Shown piece after piece: positions 16,571 through 24,817 of a DNA stretch of 64,000 nt; within the stretch, counting starts at the first letter, position 1, and every line of letters starts with the position of its first letter. The DNA comes from Pseudovibrio exalbescens DSM 16456. GTDB taxonomy: Bacteria > Pseudomonadota > Alphaproteobacteria > Rhizobiales > Stappiaceae. Position numbers and translations under genes: made by a program. Where the stretch lies: NCBI RefSeq assembly GCF_000422785.1, contig NZ_AUGS01000001.1, positions 372,001 through 436,000 on the forward strand, in the 5' to 3' direction. Under the pieces are notes generated by a model that searched no databases, had not been told where the DNA came from, and saw only the letters and a program-made list of their open reading frames with translations.

Positions 16571-16975
16571 GATTTCCCCACTTCTTCAGGCTCGGATGGC
16601 CCGCCTTGTTATTGCAGCCCGCCCGCATTGGGCGCACCCGAATCCCTAATACCTATTAATTATTGCCCTACATATCGTATGTCGGTCGGCAGATGAACTG
16701 CACAGGTTGCAAACCTTAAGGATTTGCCGGCCCCGCCCACAAGTACCTATCGTTTTTCCCCGGCGAAAGTGCTGGTGGGCAAATTATTCCCTTTGCGCAC
16801 AATGCTGCATTTTGCAAGTGTCCTTCTTGTGGCAGGCCGCACCGTTTTCTGCGGGCAACTGTTATGAATTGGTTAACGTTAACGACTTGTTAACCAAATA
16901 ATAGGCAAATTTTACCTAATCTTTATTCAGGCTCTGACTAGTTAGGGGAGCTCAGCAAAAAGGGCACGCAAACAA
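16571..16975. other. 405-bp intergenic region between fliO and flgB
   Basis: No gene is apparent. It separates divergent fliO (minus) and flgB (plus). The flgB side is AT-rich and holds a CtrA box at 16879-16893 with an additional overlapping TTAAC at 16873. I found no sigma-54 element and no terminator. The fliO side shows no recognisable promoter. Confidence 0.6.
16879..16893 (+). promoter_or_regulatory. CtrA box upstream of flgB-flgC-fliE-fliQ-fliR-flhB
   Basis: TTAA-CGACTTG-TTAA followed by CC is an exact full CtrA site, 83 bases before the flgB ATG. The operon it heads runs colinearly towards cckA, the histidine kinase that activates CtrA. Confidence 0.75.
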
Positions 16976-17383
16976 ATGGCGATGTTCGATCTTCCGGTAT
17001 TTCAGGCACTGCGCGACAAGATGCAATGGCATCAGACCCGGCAGAGCGTTCTGGCGGAAAACATCGCGAATGCGGACATGCCCGGTTATCAGAGTCAGGA
17101 TCTGAAAGAGTTCAAGTTCCAGTCCATGGTGCAATCTGCAAGCGCTACCGCCGCCTCGGGGCCGGCGCGCACGGATCCGCATCACTTGACCTTGTCGGCG
17201 TCGAGCCAGACAGCGTCACCGCAGGACACCTCGAGTTTTGAACGCACACCGGATGGTAATTCCGTGGTTCTGGAAGAGCAGATGATGAAAGTCGCGCAGA
17301 ACCAGATGGATTATCAGCTGGCAACCAATCTTTACACGCGCGGGCTTGGGCTCCTGCGCACGGCAATCAAACGGTCCGGCTAA
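16976..17383 (+). CDS. flgB: Flagellar proximal rod protein FlgB
   Basis: FlgB is the first rod subunit, exported without a Sec signal. The 135 residues carry the rod-family N-terminal motif LAENIANADMPGYQSQDL (about residues 26-43) and the C-terminal packing segment MMKVAQNQMDYQLATNLYTR. The middle is a short, Ser/Thr-rich variable loop, as usual for FlgB. It is the first gene after the CtrA box, and flgC follows 49 bases downstream. Confidence 0.94.
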   Translation: MAMFDLPVFQALRDKMQWHQTRQSVLAENIANADMPGYQSQDLKEFKFQSMVQSASATAASGPARTDPHHLTLSASSQTASPQDTSSFERTPDGNSVVLEEQMMKVAQNQMDYQLATNLYTRGLGLLRTAIKRSG

Positions 17384-17432
17384 GCGCATCGCCAGCGGCG
17401 GCGTGGGGCACTAGCGCAAAAGAGGGCAGGAA

Positions 17433-17843
17433 TTGGATTTTCTGAAGTCAATGTTCATCGCAGCCTCCGGTCTCAAGGCACAGACCGGACGCATGCGCAT
17501 CATCGCGGAAAACGTGGCAAATGCGGATTCGACCGGGCGCACCCCGGATGAGGATCCGTATCGGCGCAAGATACCCACCTTCCAGGCCAGTCTGGACCGG
17601 GAGCTTGGTGTAGATGTGGTGCAACTGGGCAAGGTTCAGTTGGATCAGTCCGATTTCGAAACCCGCTACGAACCGAGCCACCCGGCGGCCGATGCCAACG
17701 GCTACGTGAAGCTGCCCAATGTAAACACGCTGGTTGAAAGTGTGGATATGCGGGAGGCTCAACGGTCCTACGAGGCCAACCTGAACGTGGTGCGCTCGAC
17801 CCGCGCCATGCTGCAACGGACCGTGGACATTTTAAAGGGCTGA
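17433..17843 (+). CDS. flgC: Flagellar proximal rod protein FlgC
   Basis: FlgC is a proximal rod subunit. The TTG at 17433 is chosen because it restores the complete family N-terminus (MDFLKSMFIAASGLKAQTGR, then IIAENVANADSTG); the next ATG, at 17451, would delete the first six residues of the rod helix. A purine-rich GAGGGCAGG lies just upstream. The 136 residues end in NVNTLVESVDMREAQRSYEA, the usual C-terminal motif. It is the second gene of flgBC-fliEQR-flhB. Confidence 0.93.
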   Translation: MDFLKSMFIAASGLKAQTGRMRIIAENVANADSTGRTPDEDPYRRKIPTFQASLDRELGVDVVQLGKVQLDQSDFETRYEPSHPAADANGYVKLPNVNTLVESVDMREAQRSYEANLNVVRSTRAMLQRTVDILKG

Positions 17844-17877
17844 CAGCGCGCCCCAAAGTTTCAAAGGATGACTCGAC

Positions 17878-18192
17878 ATGGCAAATGCATCGATTGCTGC
17901 TAACGCCTATGCCAACATGGCGAAGCTGACACAGAGCGCTCAGAACACCCCGGACGTCTCTGCTGCCGCTGGAAACCAGGATTTTTCCCAGATGGTAAAA
18001 TCTGCGGTGGAAGAGGTGCGTGAAAGCGGTCAGGCCACCGAGACTCAGTCTCTCAATCTGCTAGAAGGCAAAGCCAACGTGGTAGACGTGGTCACTGCGG
18101 TGGCAGAGACCGAAGTGGCGCTGGAAACCATGGTTTCCGTTCGCGACAAGGTGATTTCCGCCTATGAACAGATCATGCGGATGCCCATCTAA
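17878..18192 (+). CDS. fliE: Flagellar MS ring-rod junction protein FliE
   Basis: FliE connects the MS ring to the rod and is the first protein exported through the flagellar gate. The 104-residue all-helical protein shows the family core DFSQMVKSAVEEVRESGQA (about 36-54) and the C-terminal block NVVDVVTAVAETEVALETMV followed by VRDKVISAYEQIMRMPI. It lies 34 bases after flgC and 17 bases before the fliQ start in the same operon. Confidence 0.94.
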   Translation: MANASIAANAYANMAKLTQSAQNTPDVSAAAGNQDFSQMVKSAVEEVRESGQATETQSLNLLEGKANVVDVVTAVAETEVALETMVSVRDKVISAYEQIMRMPI

Positions 18193-18209
18193 CAACAAGG
18201 TTGTTTTTC

Positions 18210-18476
18210 ATGACCGGCCCTGAAGTGCTTGATATAGCCAAGGATGGCATCTGGACACTCATTCTCGTGAGTGCGCCGGTCATGCTGGTCGGTCTGGCGG
18301 TTGGGGTGATTGTTGCGCTGTTTCAAGCGCTAACACAGATCCAGGAAGCCACCCTTGTTTTCGTTCCCAAAATCCTCTCGATCTTTGTTGCGCTGCTGGT
18401 GGCGCTGCCGTTCATGAGCAGCACCATGGCATCGTTTACAACGCAGATCGTGGAGTTGATTGTCAGGGGCTACTAG
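18210..18476 (+). CDS. fliQ: Flagellar export gate protein FliQ
   Basis: FliQ forms the export gate with FliP and FliR. The ATG at 18210 is preferred over an upstream TTG at 18201: AAGG at 18196-18199 is well placed only for the ATG, and the resulting 88 residues equal the usual family length. Two membrane helices are visible (LILVSAPVMLVGLAVGVIVA and SIFVALLVALPFM), separated by the conserved ALTQIQEATLVFVPKIL. It starts 17 bases after fliE. Confidence 0.95.
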   Translation: MTGPEVLDIAKDGIWTLILVSAPVMLVGLAVGVIVALFQALTQIQEATLVFVPKILSIFVALLVALPFMSSTMASFTTQIVELIVRGY

Positions 18477-18495
18477 AGCCGGGGGGACGTCATCC

Positions 18496-19269
18496 ATGAC
18501 AATTGAACTGGGCTTTCTGACCAGTTTTGTGGTGACGTTCATGCTCATGTTCTGTCGGCTTGGCACAATGTTGATGCTGATGCCGGCGTTGGGAGAGGCT
18601 TCATTGCCGACGCGCTACCGGCTCACGTTGGCGCTGGCTCTCACCTACATCATGGCGCCTATCGGCCAGCCGCTTTATCCAGATACCGTGCTGTCGTCCT
18701 TTCCCGCGCTGCTCCTGATGATTTTCGGCGAGATCGCGATCGGTCTTTTCGTCGGGGCGTCTGTCAGACTGGTGACATTTGCACTTCAGACAGCCGGTGC
18801 GATGATTGCCAACCAGATGGGGCTTGCCTTTGCCTTGGGCGGTGACATCACCGCCTCGGGAATGCAGGGGGCCATCATTGGCAACTTCCTGTCCATGCTC
18901 GGTACTGTGCTGATTTTTGCAACCAATCTGCATTATCTGGCGATCGCGGCCATGCATGATTCCTTCACCCTGTTCCCACCGGGAGATCTGGTGGCCATTG
19001 AAGATGTTTCCAGCCATGGTGTTGCTTTGATTGGCCAGATGTTCTCCATTGCCGTTCGGCTTTCGGCGCCGTTCATGGTGGTGGGGCTTGTCTTCTATTT
19101 CGGCATGGGGCTTTTGAACAAGCTGATGCCGCAGCTGCAAATCTTCTTCATCGCCATGCCGGTCAACATCATGATTGGGCTGTTCCTGCTTCTGGCAGTG
19201 CTGTCCACCATGATGGGCTGGTATCTGACACAGGTCGAGGCGGTGTTCCAGCCGTTCATCGTTCAATAG
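18496..19269 (+). CDS. fliR: Flagellar export gate protein FliR
   Basis: FliR completes the FliPQR export gate. The ATG at 18496 (GGGGGG upstream) gives 257 residues, normal for the family; a longer frame from 18460 would overlap fliQ. Family features are RLGTMLMLMPALGEASLPTR near the N-terminus, several hydrophobic helices, the conserved AGAMIANQMGLAFALG segment (about 98-113) and the C-terminal PQLQIFFIAMPVNIMIGL. flhB begins 13 bases later. Confidence 0.95.
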   Translation: MTIELGFLTSFVVTFMLMFCRLGTMLMLMPALGEASLPTRYRLTLALALTYIMAPIGQPLYPDTVLSSFPALLLMIFGEIAIGLFVGASVRLVTFALQTAGAMIANQMGLAFALGGDITASGMQGAIIGNFLSMLGTVLIFATNLHYLAIAAMHDSFTLFPPGDLVAIEDVSSHGVALIGQMFSIAVRLSAPFMVVGLVFYFGMGLLNKLMPQLQIFFIAMPVNIMIGLFLLLAVLSTMMGWYLTQVEAVFQPFIVQ

Positions 19270-19282
19270 GAGCGCATGAAAC

Positions 19283-20359
19283 ATGGCTGATGAAACGGAT
19301 GATTCCGAGAAAACTGAGGACCCCTCCCAAAAACGCTTAACCGATGCGCATGAGAAGGGGGATGTTCCCAAATCGCAAGAAGTCAGCGGCTGGTTTGCCT
19401 TGCTTGGCACTGCGCTTGTCGTGGCTTTTCTTGCCAAGCCCACAGCCGCCAACGTGGCCGGACTGCTCAAGGGGTTTCTGGCGCATGCTGACAGCATTGC
19501 CGTCGATCCGGGCGGGTTGTTGTTTCTGTTTGGCGATACGGGACCGCACTTGCTCCTGTTGTTGGCTTTGCCGCTGCTGGTGCTCATGGTTTTGGCTGTG
19601 CTGGGTAATGTCATTCAGCACAAGCCGGTGTGGACGGCCGAAACGATCCAGCCCAAACTCAACAAGATCTCGCCGCTCAGCGGGGCAAAGCGTCTGTTTT
19701 CCAAGGACAGTTTGATGAACTTCTCCAAAGGGTTGGTGAAGATCATCGTGGTATCGGTCATGATTTACTTCATTGTCTGGCCAGAGAAAGAGCAACTGGA
19801 CATGGCGTTTTTTCATGAGCCGGATCACATTCTTCAGGAAAGCAGGGACTTGTCGCTGAAATTGGTGGGTGCAATCCTAGCCTTCATGACGGTAGTGGCG
19901 GGGCTGGATTTCGCTTGGCAGCGGCAAAAGTGGTTCAACAAGCAGAAGATGACCCAGCGCGAGGTCAAGGAGGAATACAAGCAGGCGGAAGGTGATCCTC
20001 AGGTCAAGTCAAAGATCCGTCAGTTGCGTCAGCAACGTGCGCAACAGCGCATGATGAGTGAAGTGCCCAAGGCCACCGTGGTGGTCACCAACCCGACCCA
20101 CTATGCCGTGGCACTGTATTATGATGACGAGATGCAGGCGCCCAAATGCGTGGCCAAGGGGGTGGATGCATTGGCCTTGCGTATTCGGGACCTGGCCCGC
20201 GAACACGAGGTGCCTGTGGTTGAAAATCCGCCTTTGGCGCGGGCGCTGCATGCCACGATGGAGATTAATGATATGATACCCGAAGAGCATTACGCAGCGG
20301 TTGCGAAGGTCATCGGCTACGTCATGGGGCTGAAGTCCAAGAAAAATTGGCGCGCGTAA
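19283..20359 (+). CDS. flhB: Flagellar export specificity switch FlhB
   Basis: FlhB controls the switch from rod/hook to filament substrates. The 358 residues show the typical charged start (DDSEKTEDPSQKRLTDAHEK), four membrane helices, the linker with MTQREVKEEYKQAEGDPQVK, and the autocleavage site NPTH at residues 270-273 in VVVTNPTHYAVALYY, so self-cleavage should occur. The C-terminal cytoplasmic domain is complete. It is the last flagellar gene of this operon, and cckA follows after 95 bases with no terminator in between. Confidence 0.96.
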   Translation: MADETDDSEKTEDPSQKRLTDAHEKGDVPKSQEVSGWFALLGTALVVAFLAKPTAANVAGLLKGFLAHADSIAVDPGGLLFLFGDTGPHLLLLLALPLLVLMVLAVLGNVIQHKPVWTAETIQPKLNKISPLSGAKRLFSKDSLMNFSKGLVKIIVVSVMIYFIVWPEKEQLDMAFFHEPDHILQESRDLSLKLVGAILAFMTVVAGLDFAWQRQKWFNKQKMTQREVKEEYKQAEGDPQVKSKIRQLRQQRAQQRMMSEVPKATVVVTNPTHYAVALYYDDEMQAPKCVAKGVDALALRIRDLAREHEVPVVENPPLARALHATMEINDMIPEEHYAAVAKVIGYVMGLKSKKNWRA

Positions 20360-20454
20360 CTCGGTCAGGTGCTTGAAAACTGCTAGGCTGCGTTGAATGC
20401 TCTGACCAACGCGAATCCGGGCTCGTAATTGGGGCTGCCCGTGGAGAGAATTGG

Positions 20455-23019
20455 ATGAAAGAAACCGATACCCGCCCGCCGGAACCTGTCATTGACCGCA
20501 GTGGGGGCGGTGGAAGCATCGGAATGTTGATGTTGCTGGCGTTGGGGCTTGCAGCTGCAACGGCCATTATTGCCGTCATGAGCAGGGAACAGGCAGAGCC
20601 ATATATTCTTGGTCTGCTCGGTGTTCTTGCGGTTGTGGGCGTGTTTTCGCTTTTTGCGGGCGCCATCGGCCTCATCCGATTTGCCTCGCGCCGTGATGGC
20701 AATCCACTGGCTGAAGCATTTCTGGATTCTCTTGAAGAAGGTGCGGTGCTCGTGGATGACACGGGCCGCATCGTTTATGCCAACAAGGCCTATGCGGATC
20801 TGACAGGGGCCGTCAGTCCCGGTGATGTGCGCACGGTGGAGCGCGTGTTTTCCGCTGATCCGGAGGCCGCAGACGCCATATTCCGACTTTCGAAAGCGGT
20901 CCGGAATCATCGCCGGGCTCAGGAAGAAGTGCGCTTGCCAGCAGCCATCGGGCGAATTGATGGTGGGTCGCGGTGGTATCGTATCAGCGTTCGTCCCCTT
21001 CAATATGGCGACAAGAACGGCACCACTCCGTCCAACCTGACCGTCTGGCAAATTGCCGATATCTCCCGCGACCGGAAAGAACAGGAAACGTCGTTTCAGG
21101 AACTGCAGCGGGTGATCAATTTCCTTGATCATGCCCCCGCCGGTTTCCTGTCCTGTGATGCTGCCGGTCGCATTGTTTATTTGAATGCGACGCTTGCGGA
21201 TTGGCTCGACTACGATCTGACTCAGTTTGTTGCCGGTGGTTTGACCCTTGCAGACATCATTCGCGGTGATGGTGCCGCTTTGGTTCGTGCCATTGGCGGC
21301 AATGAAGGGGAGGTGAAGACCGAAACCTTTGACATTGATCTGGTCACGCGGGACGGCACAGGCTTGCCGGTGCGCCTTGTGCACCGTGTGCCTTTTGGCG
21401 CGGAAGGTCAGGCGGGCGACAGTCGCACGCTGGTCCTCAATCGCTCTCCCGGTGAGGAGAGCGCCGAAGCGGTTCGCGCAGCTGAAGTCAAATTCTCCCG
21501 GTTCTTCAACAACACGCCAGTGGCTATTGCCTCAGTTGAGAAGGCCGGTCGGATTCGCCGCACCAACGCCCAGTTTGTTCGGTTGTTCGGACAGGAAAAC
21601 GGCCTGAACGAAAAGGCGCGCCTCGTTGATTTTATTGATGAAAGTGGACGGGCGGATCTGGAAGATGCGCTGCGCCGCGCCGCGCAGGGGCAAGGAGAAA
21701 TTCCTCCGGTTGATGTGGTTTTGGGTGTGGGTGACGGCAGTCGGTCCGCCGCATGTTACGTGTCGGCCGTTCTGGATGCGCAGGCGGATGAGGAAGTGGC
21801 CGTCGTCTATGTGTTGGAAACAACACAGCAGCGCGCGCTTGAAGCGCAGTTCGCGCAAAGTCAGAAGATGCAGGCCATTGGCCAGTTGGCCGGCGGCGTG
21901 GCGCATGACTTCAACAACGTGCTCACGGCCATTATCGGCTTTTCTGACTTGCTGCTGGCTAGCCATCGGCCAACGGATCCGGCGTTTCAGGACATCATGA
22001 ACATCAAGCAGAACGCCAACCGAGCGGCCGGACTGGTGCGGCAGTTGCTGGCGTTCTCGCGCCGGCAGACGCTGCGACCCAAGGAACTGGCGCTGACGGA
22101 TGTTCTGGCAGATCTGACCATTTTGCTGGACCGGCTCGTGGGCGAAAAGATCGAGCTGCATGTGGTGCATGGGCGCGATCTTTGGCCAGTCATGGCGGAT
22201 GTGAACCAGCTTGAGCAGGTTATTGTCAACCTTGTGGTCAATGCGCGGGATGCCATGCCGCAAGGGGGGGAAGTCACCATTCGCACCCGCAATGTCAATG
22301 AAGATCAGAGCGAGGAGTTTGACGATACGCGCGGGATGCCCATGGGCGATTATGTGCTCATCGAGGTGGAAGACAATGGCCACGGCATGCCGCCTGAGGT
22401 ACTTGGCAAAATCTTCGAGCCGTTCTTCTCCACCAAGGATGTGGGCAAGGGCACGGGGTTGGGCCTGTCTACCGTCTACGGCATTGTCAAGCAGACTGGC
22501 GGCTATGTTTATGCCACCAGTGAAGTGGATGTAGGCACCACGTTCCGCATCTTCTTGCCGCGTCATGTCACGGCGGAATTGCCGGTGGTCACAGCGAAGG
22601 TGGAAGAAAAGCAGGTTGCGACGGATCTGACCGGATCTGCCACCATTTTGCTGGTTGAAGATGAAGAAGCGGTGCGGGCCTTTGCAGCACGGGCGTTGTC
22701 CTCACGGGGCTACGAGGTGTTTGAGGCTGGGTCCGGTACCGAAGCGTTGGAGATCATGGAAGAAACGGACGGCGGCGTTGACCTTGTGGTTTCTGATGTG
22801 GTGATGCCGGAGATGGATGGGCCGTCGCTGTTGATCGAGCTGCGCAAGACACGGCCGGACCTGAAGATCATTTTCGTTTCGGGTTATGCTGAGGATGCTT
22901 TTGAGAAGAACCTGCCGGCAGATGAGAAGTTCACCTTTCTGCCCAAGCCATTTACCTTGAAACAGCTGGCAACCACCGTGAAGGATGTGTTGGAAAACGG
23001 CCCTTCGCAACGGGTTTGA
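20455..23019 (+). CDS. cckA: Hybrid histidine kinase CckA
   Basis: CckA feeds phosphate through ChpT to CtrA and CpdR in alphaproteobacterial cell-cycle and motility control. The 854 residues contain two membrane helices (about 22-42 and 51-74), three PAS-like sensor segments (about 88-190, 217-330 and 345-455), the HisKA motif [20 protein letters not shown] with His484, an ATPase domain with Asn596 in [12 protein letters not shown] and a GKGTGLGLS lid, and a C-terminal receiver with phospho-acceptor Asp781 ([12 protein letters not shown]). This order and the VAHDFNN signature are typical of CckA. The location directly after flhB is seen in several alphaproteobacterial orders. No terminator separates it from flhB. 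Confidence 0.94.
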   Translation: MKETDTRPPEPVIDRSGGGGSIGMLMLLALGLAAATAIIAVMSREQAEPYILGLLGVLAVVGVFSLFAGAIGLIRFASRRDGNPLAEAFLDSLEEGAVLVDDTGRIVYANKAYADLTGAVSPGDVRTVERVFSADPEAADAIFRLSKAVRNHRRAQEEVRLPAAIGRIDGGSRWYRISVRPLQYGDKNGTTPSNLTVWQIADISRDRKEQETSFQELQRVINFLDHAPAGFLSCDAAGRIVYLNATLADWLDYDLTQFVAGGLTLADIIRGDGAALVRAIGGNEGEVKTETFDIDLVTRDGTGLPVRLVHRVPFGAEGQAGDSRTLVLNRSPGEESAEAVRAAEVKFSRFFNNTPVAIASVEKAGRIRRTNAQFVRLFGQENGLNEKARLVDFIDESGRADLEDALRRAAQGQGEIPPVDVVLGVGDGSRSAACYVSAVLDAQADEEVAVVYVLETTQQRALEAQFAQSQKMQAIGQLAGGVAHDFNNVLTAIIGFSDLLLASHRPTDPAFQDIMNIKQNANRAAGLVRQLLAFSRRQTLRPKELALTDVLADLTILLDRLVGEKIELHVVHGRDLWPVMADVNQLEQVIVNLVVNARDAMPQGGEVTIRTRNVNEDQSEEFDDTRGMPMGDYVLIEVEDNGHGMPPEVLGKIFEPFFSTKDVGKGTGLGLSTVYGIVKQTGGYVYATSEVDVGTTFRIFLPRHVTAELPVVTAKVEEKQVATDLTGSATILLVEDEEAVRAFAARALSSRGYEVFEAGSGTEALEIMEETDGGVDLVVSDVVMPEMDGPSLLIELRKTRPDLKIIFVSGYAEDAFEKNLPADEKFTFLPKPFTLKQLATTVKDVLENGPSQRV

Positions 23020-23065
23020 GCGGCGTTGTAGCCGCCGGGATGTTCTCGGCGGCTTTGACATCATC

Positions 23066-23081
23066 GGGAGTGATCTCAAAA
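23066..23081 (+). repeat. Upstream copy of a 16-bp element shared with the ORF6N coding region
   Basis: GGGAGTGATCTCAAAA lies just before the ribosome-binding site of the ORF6N gene. It matches 15 of 16 bases of GGGAGTGATCCCAAAA at 23332-23347 inside that gene. It could be an operator or translational control site. Confidence 0.45.
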
Positions 23082-23098
23082 AGCCGGGAGGGGGACGG

Positions 23099-23995
23099 AT
23101 GACCAAAAACACACCTGTGGACACGCCAGAACTTGAGGAAGAGCTGCAGGCTGATGGGCCTCATGTATTCGAGTTGCGTGGTCAACATGTCATGTTGGCA
23201 GCTCATGTGGCGCGGGTGTTTGAGGTCGAAACCCGTCAGATCACCCAGAACATCAAGAACAATCTGGACAAGTTCCCCCACAGTTATGCGTTCGAAGTTA
23301 CAGAAGAGGAACGCGATGCCTTGAGATCACTGGGAGTGATCCCAAAACCCGGACGGGGCGGAAGCCGTGCCTTGCCGTGGGTGGTCAGTCAGAAGGGCGC
23401 TATCCGTCTGGCAACAATCATGGACAGTCCCAAGGCCATTGAGGCTGCGGATGTGTTTGTTGACGTGTTTACGGAGGTTTTGCGTCAGGTCTATGCGGGC
23501 AAGCAGCAGGTCGAGATCCCGCAGCCGTCGCGATTGAAGCCCAGTGCGGCGCTTCAACAGCGGATCGAGACAGTGCGGGACAAGTTGTTTGCTGCCATCA
23601 ACGACTTGCTGGAGACCAAGGTGGACAGCGCCTCGCAAACCACAGTGAAGGATGAGTTGGGACAGGTGGCGGACGGTATACGTGAGCATTATCGCGAATG
23701 GTTGAAGTCGAAGCGCATCAGCAACGACAAGATCGAAGCCGAAACCCTGCTGTTGCTGGAAAAGGTTCAGGATTTGCGTGAACGGCGGGCGGCGGATCTG
23801 GATGGTGCCGCGCTGGCGCGCGAAAGTCAGGCGCTGGAGAACATGAAGCAGAAGATCGTCATCATCAAGGACCTGATCGACCTTCATGACAAGCTGGAGC
23901 CGAACGCTGTTGTCAAAATGGTTGGTGATTACAGCACTCTGGCACTGACTGAGGCTGCATCATCCGGGTCGGTCACAGAGCCTGCGAAGGACTGA
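23099..23995 (+). CDS. ORF6N-domain DNA-binding protein
   Basis: The ATG at 23099 follows a GGGAGGGGG ribosome-binding site. The 298-residue protein begins with an ORF6N (KilA-N-like) domain at about residues 20-110: FELRGQHVMLAAHVARVFEV, TRQITQNIKNNLDKFP, YAFEVTEEE, ALPWVVSQKGAIRLATIM. This domain is typical of phage antirepressors and Rha-like regulators. The remaining 180 residues are mostly helical and charged (LRERRAADLDGAALARESQA), with no second known domain. It lies 79 bases after cckA on the same strand and ends in a terminator. No other phage gene is nearby, so this appears to be a domesticated or orphan regulator. Confidence 0.8.
   Translation: MTKNTPVDTPELEEELQADGPHVFELRGQHVMLAAHVARVFEVETRQITQNIKNNLDKFPHSYAFEVTEEERDALRSLGVIPKPGRGGSRALPWVVSQKGAIRLATIMDSPKAIEAADVFVDVFTEVLRQVYAGKQQVEIPQPSRLKPSAALQQRIETVRDKLFAAINDLLETKVDSASQTTVKDELGQVADGIREHYREWLKSKRISNDKIEAETLLLLEKVQDLRERRAADLDGAALARESQALENMKQKIVIIKDLIDLHDKLEPNAVVKMVGDYSTLALTEAASSGSVTEPAKD
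23325..23347. repeat. Palindrome inside the ORF6N gene
   Basis: GATCACT-GGG-AGTGATC (23325-23341) is a perfect 17-bp inverted repeat in the coding region. Its right half plus the following CCAAAA is repeated upstream of the gene at 23066-23081. The symmetry and duplication suggest protein binding. Confidence 0.5.
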
Positions 23996-24019
23996 ACGAG
24001 CGCGACGCCACGCGCCATG

Positions 24020-24056
24020 AAAAAACCACCCGAGGGGAAACCGCCGCGGGTGGTTT
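24020..24056 (-). terminator. Intrinsic terminator, best on minus strand
   Basis: Arms AAACCACCCG (24023-24032) and CGGGTGGTTT (24047-24056) pair perfectly; the minus strand continues into a T6 run. It serves the lipoprotein gene at 24091 and probably also ends the convergent ORF6N transcript. Confidence 0.8.
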
Positions 24057-24090
24057 GAAACGCATTTTCAAATGTGCTGTTGATACAAAC

Positions 24091-24561
24091 TCAGATGCAC
24101 TGAGCTTGTGATTCTGCACGCTTCTTCAGGCCGATGAGGCTCTGCATGGTGTTGGGGTCACCTGGCAACTGGTAGGATTGCTCAAGGGCCGTATGGGCGT
24201 TGTTGAGCAAGGCCAGATCCTGCACCACGAAGGTGTTGCACTGACTGCCGGAAAAGCGCACACGCACCCGGATCACGCGGTCGCCATTGTTCGAGGGGCC
24301 GAATTCCTCATCCAGCACAGGGTTCTTGCGACGCAGAACGTTTTCGATGATCACCATGTTGGGATCATCCTGTATCACGAGCGTGCCTTTTTCTGCCGCG
24401 CTAGCCTTGAGGGTTTGGCGCACCTGTTCGGGGGAGGCGCTGACTGTAATCGACTGGCTGCCGGCCTCGGCCCGCAGAACTGGCTGGTTGCTGCCCCGTG
24501 GGCCGCCGGACTGACACGCGGCGAGCGCCACTGTGAGCGCGACTAAAGCAAGGATCCGCAT
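24091..24561 (-). CDS. Small hypothetical lipoprotein
   Basis: The 156-residue product has a lipoprotein signal (MRILALVALTVALAAC, lipobox LAAC, Cys16), so it should be anchored in the inner or outer membrane. After a Gly/Ser/Asn-rich linker comes a compact domain with QSITVSASPEQVRQTLKASA, then TLVIQDDPNMVIIENVL and RVIRVRVRFSGSQCNTFVVQ. Two more cysteines (one in SGSQC, one two residues from the end) could form a disulphide. I do not recognise the family. It is a single-gene unit with its own terminator; nothing in the neighbourhood suggests a job. Confidence 0.75.
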   Translation of the reverse strand: MRILALVALTVALAACQSGGPRGSNQPVLRAEAGSQSITVSASPEQVRQTLKASAAEKGTLVIQDDPNMVIIENVLRRKNPVLDEEFGPSNNGDRVIRVRVRFSGSQCNTFVVQDLALLNNAHTALEQSYQLPGDPNTMQSLIGLKKRAESQAQCI

Positions 24562-24684
24562 TTGACTGGTCCCGTAGTTCTGGTGCGAAAAGTCTCAGAG
24601 CAGCACCAGAGCGCATTGCTGAAAGGTTGCAGATGGGTTGCCGGTCTGCCTTGTGGGCACAACCGGACAACGCTTGAGCTCCCA

Positions 24685-24708
24685 GATCATATACTCATGT
24701 GTATGATC
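24685..24708. promoter_or_regulatory. Imperfect inverted repeat upstream of the lipoprotein gene
   Basis: GATCATATACTC/ATGTGTATGATC pairs at 9 of 12 positions, with GATCATA/TATGATC as the outer arms. It lies about 125-150 bases upstream of the lipoprotein ATG and 110-133 bases past the psuG stop. An operator is possible; no regulator gene is adjacent. Confidence 0.35.
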
Positions 24709-24817
24709 AGGGTCAAATTTGATGGAGAGCGACCGGCGAGAGAATTGCCGGGGTGGGATACCGCCCGCAGGCGCTGGAAGTGGCCTGCGGACTGTGGTCG
24801 TTCGGTTGCAGGTGAGG

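Noticed and set aside
20383-22566. Two long frames (333 and 344 codons) antisense to cckA
   Set aside because: Both mirror conserved CckA domains and have no independent support.
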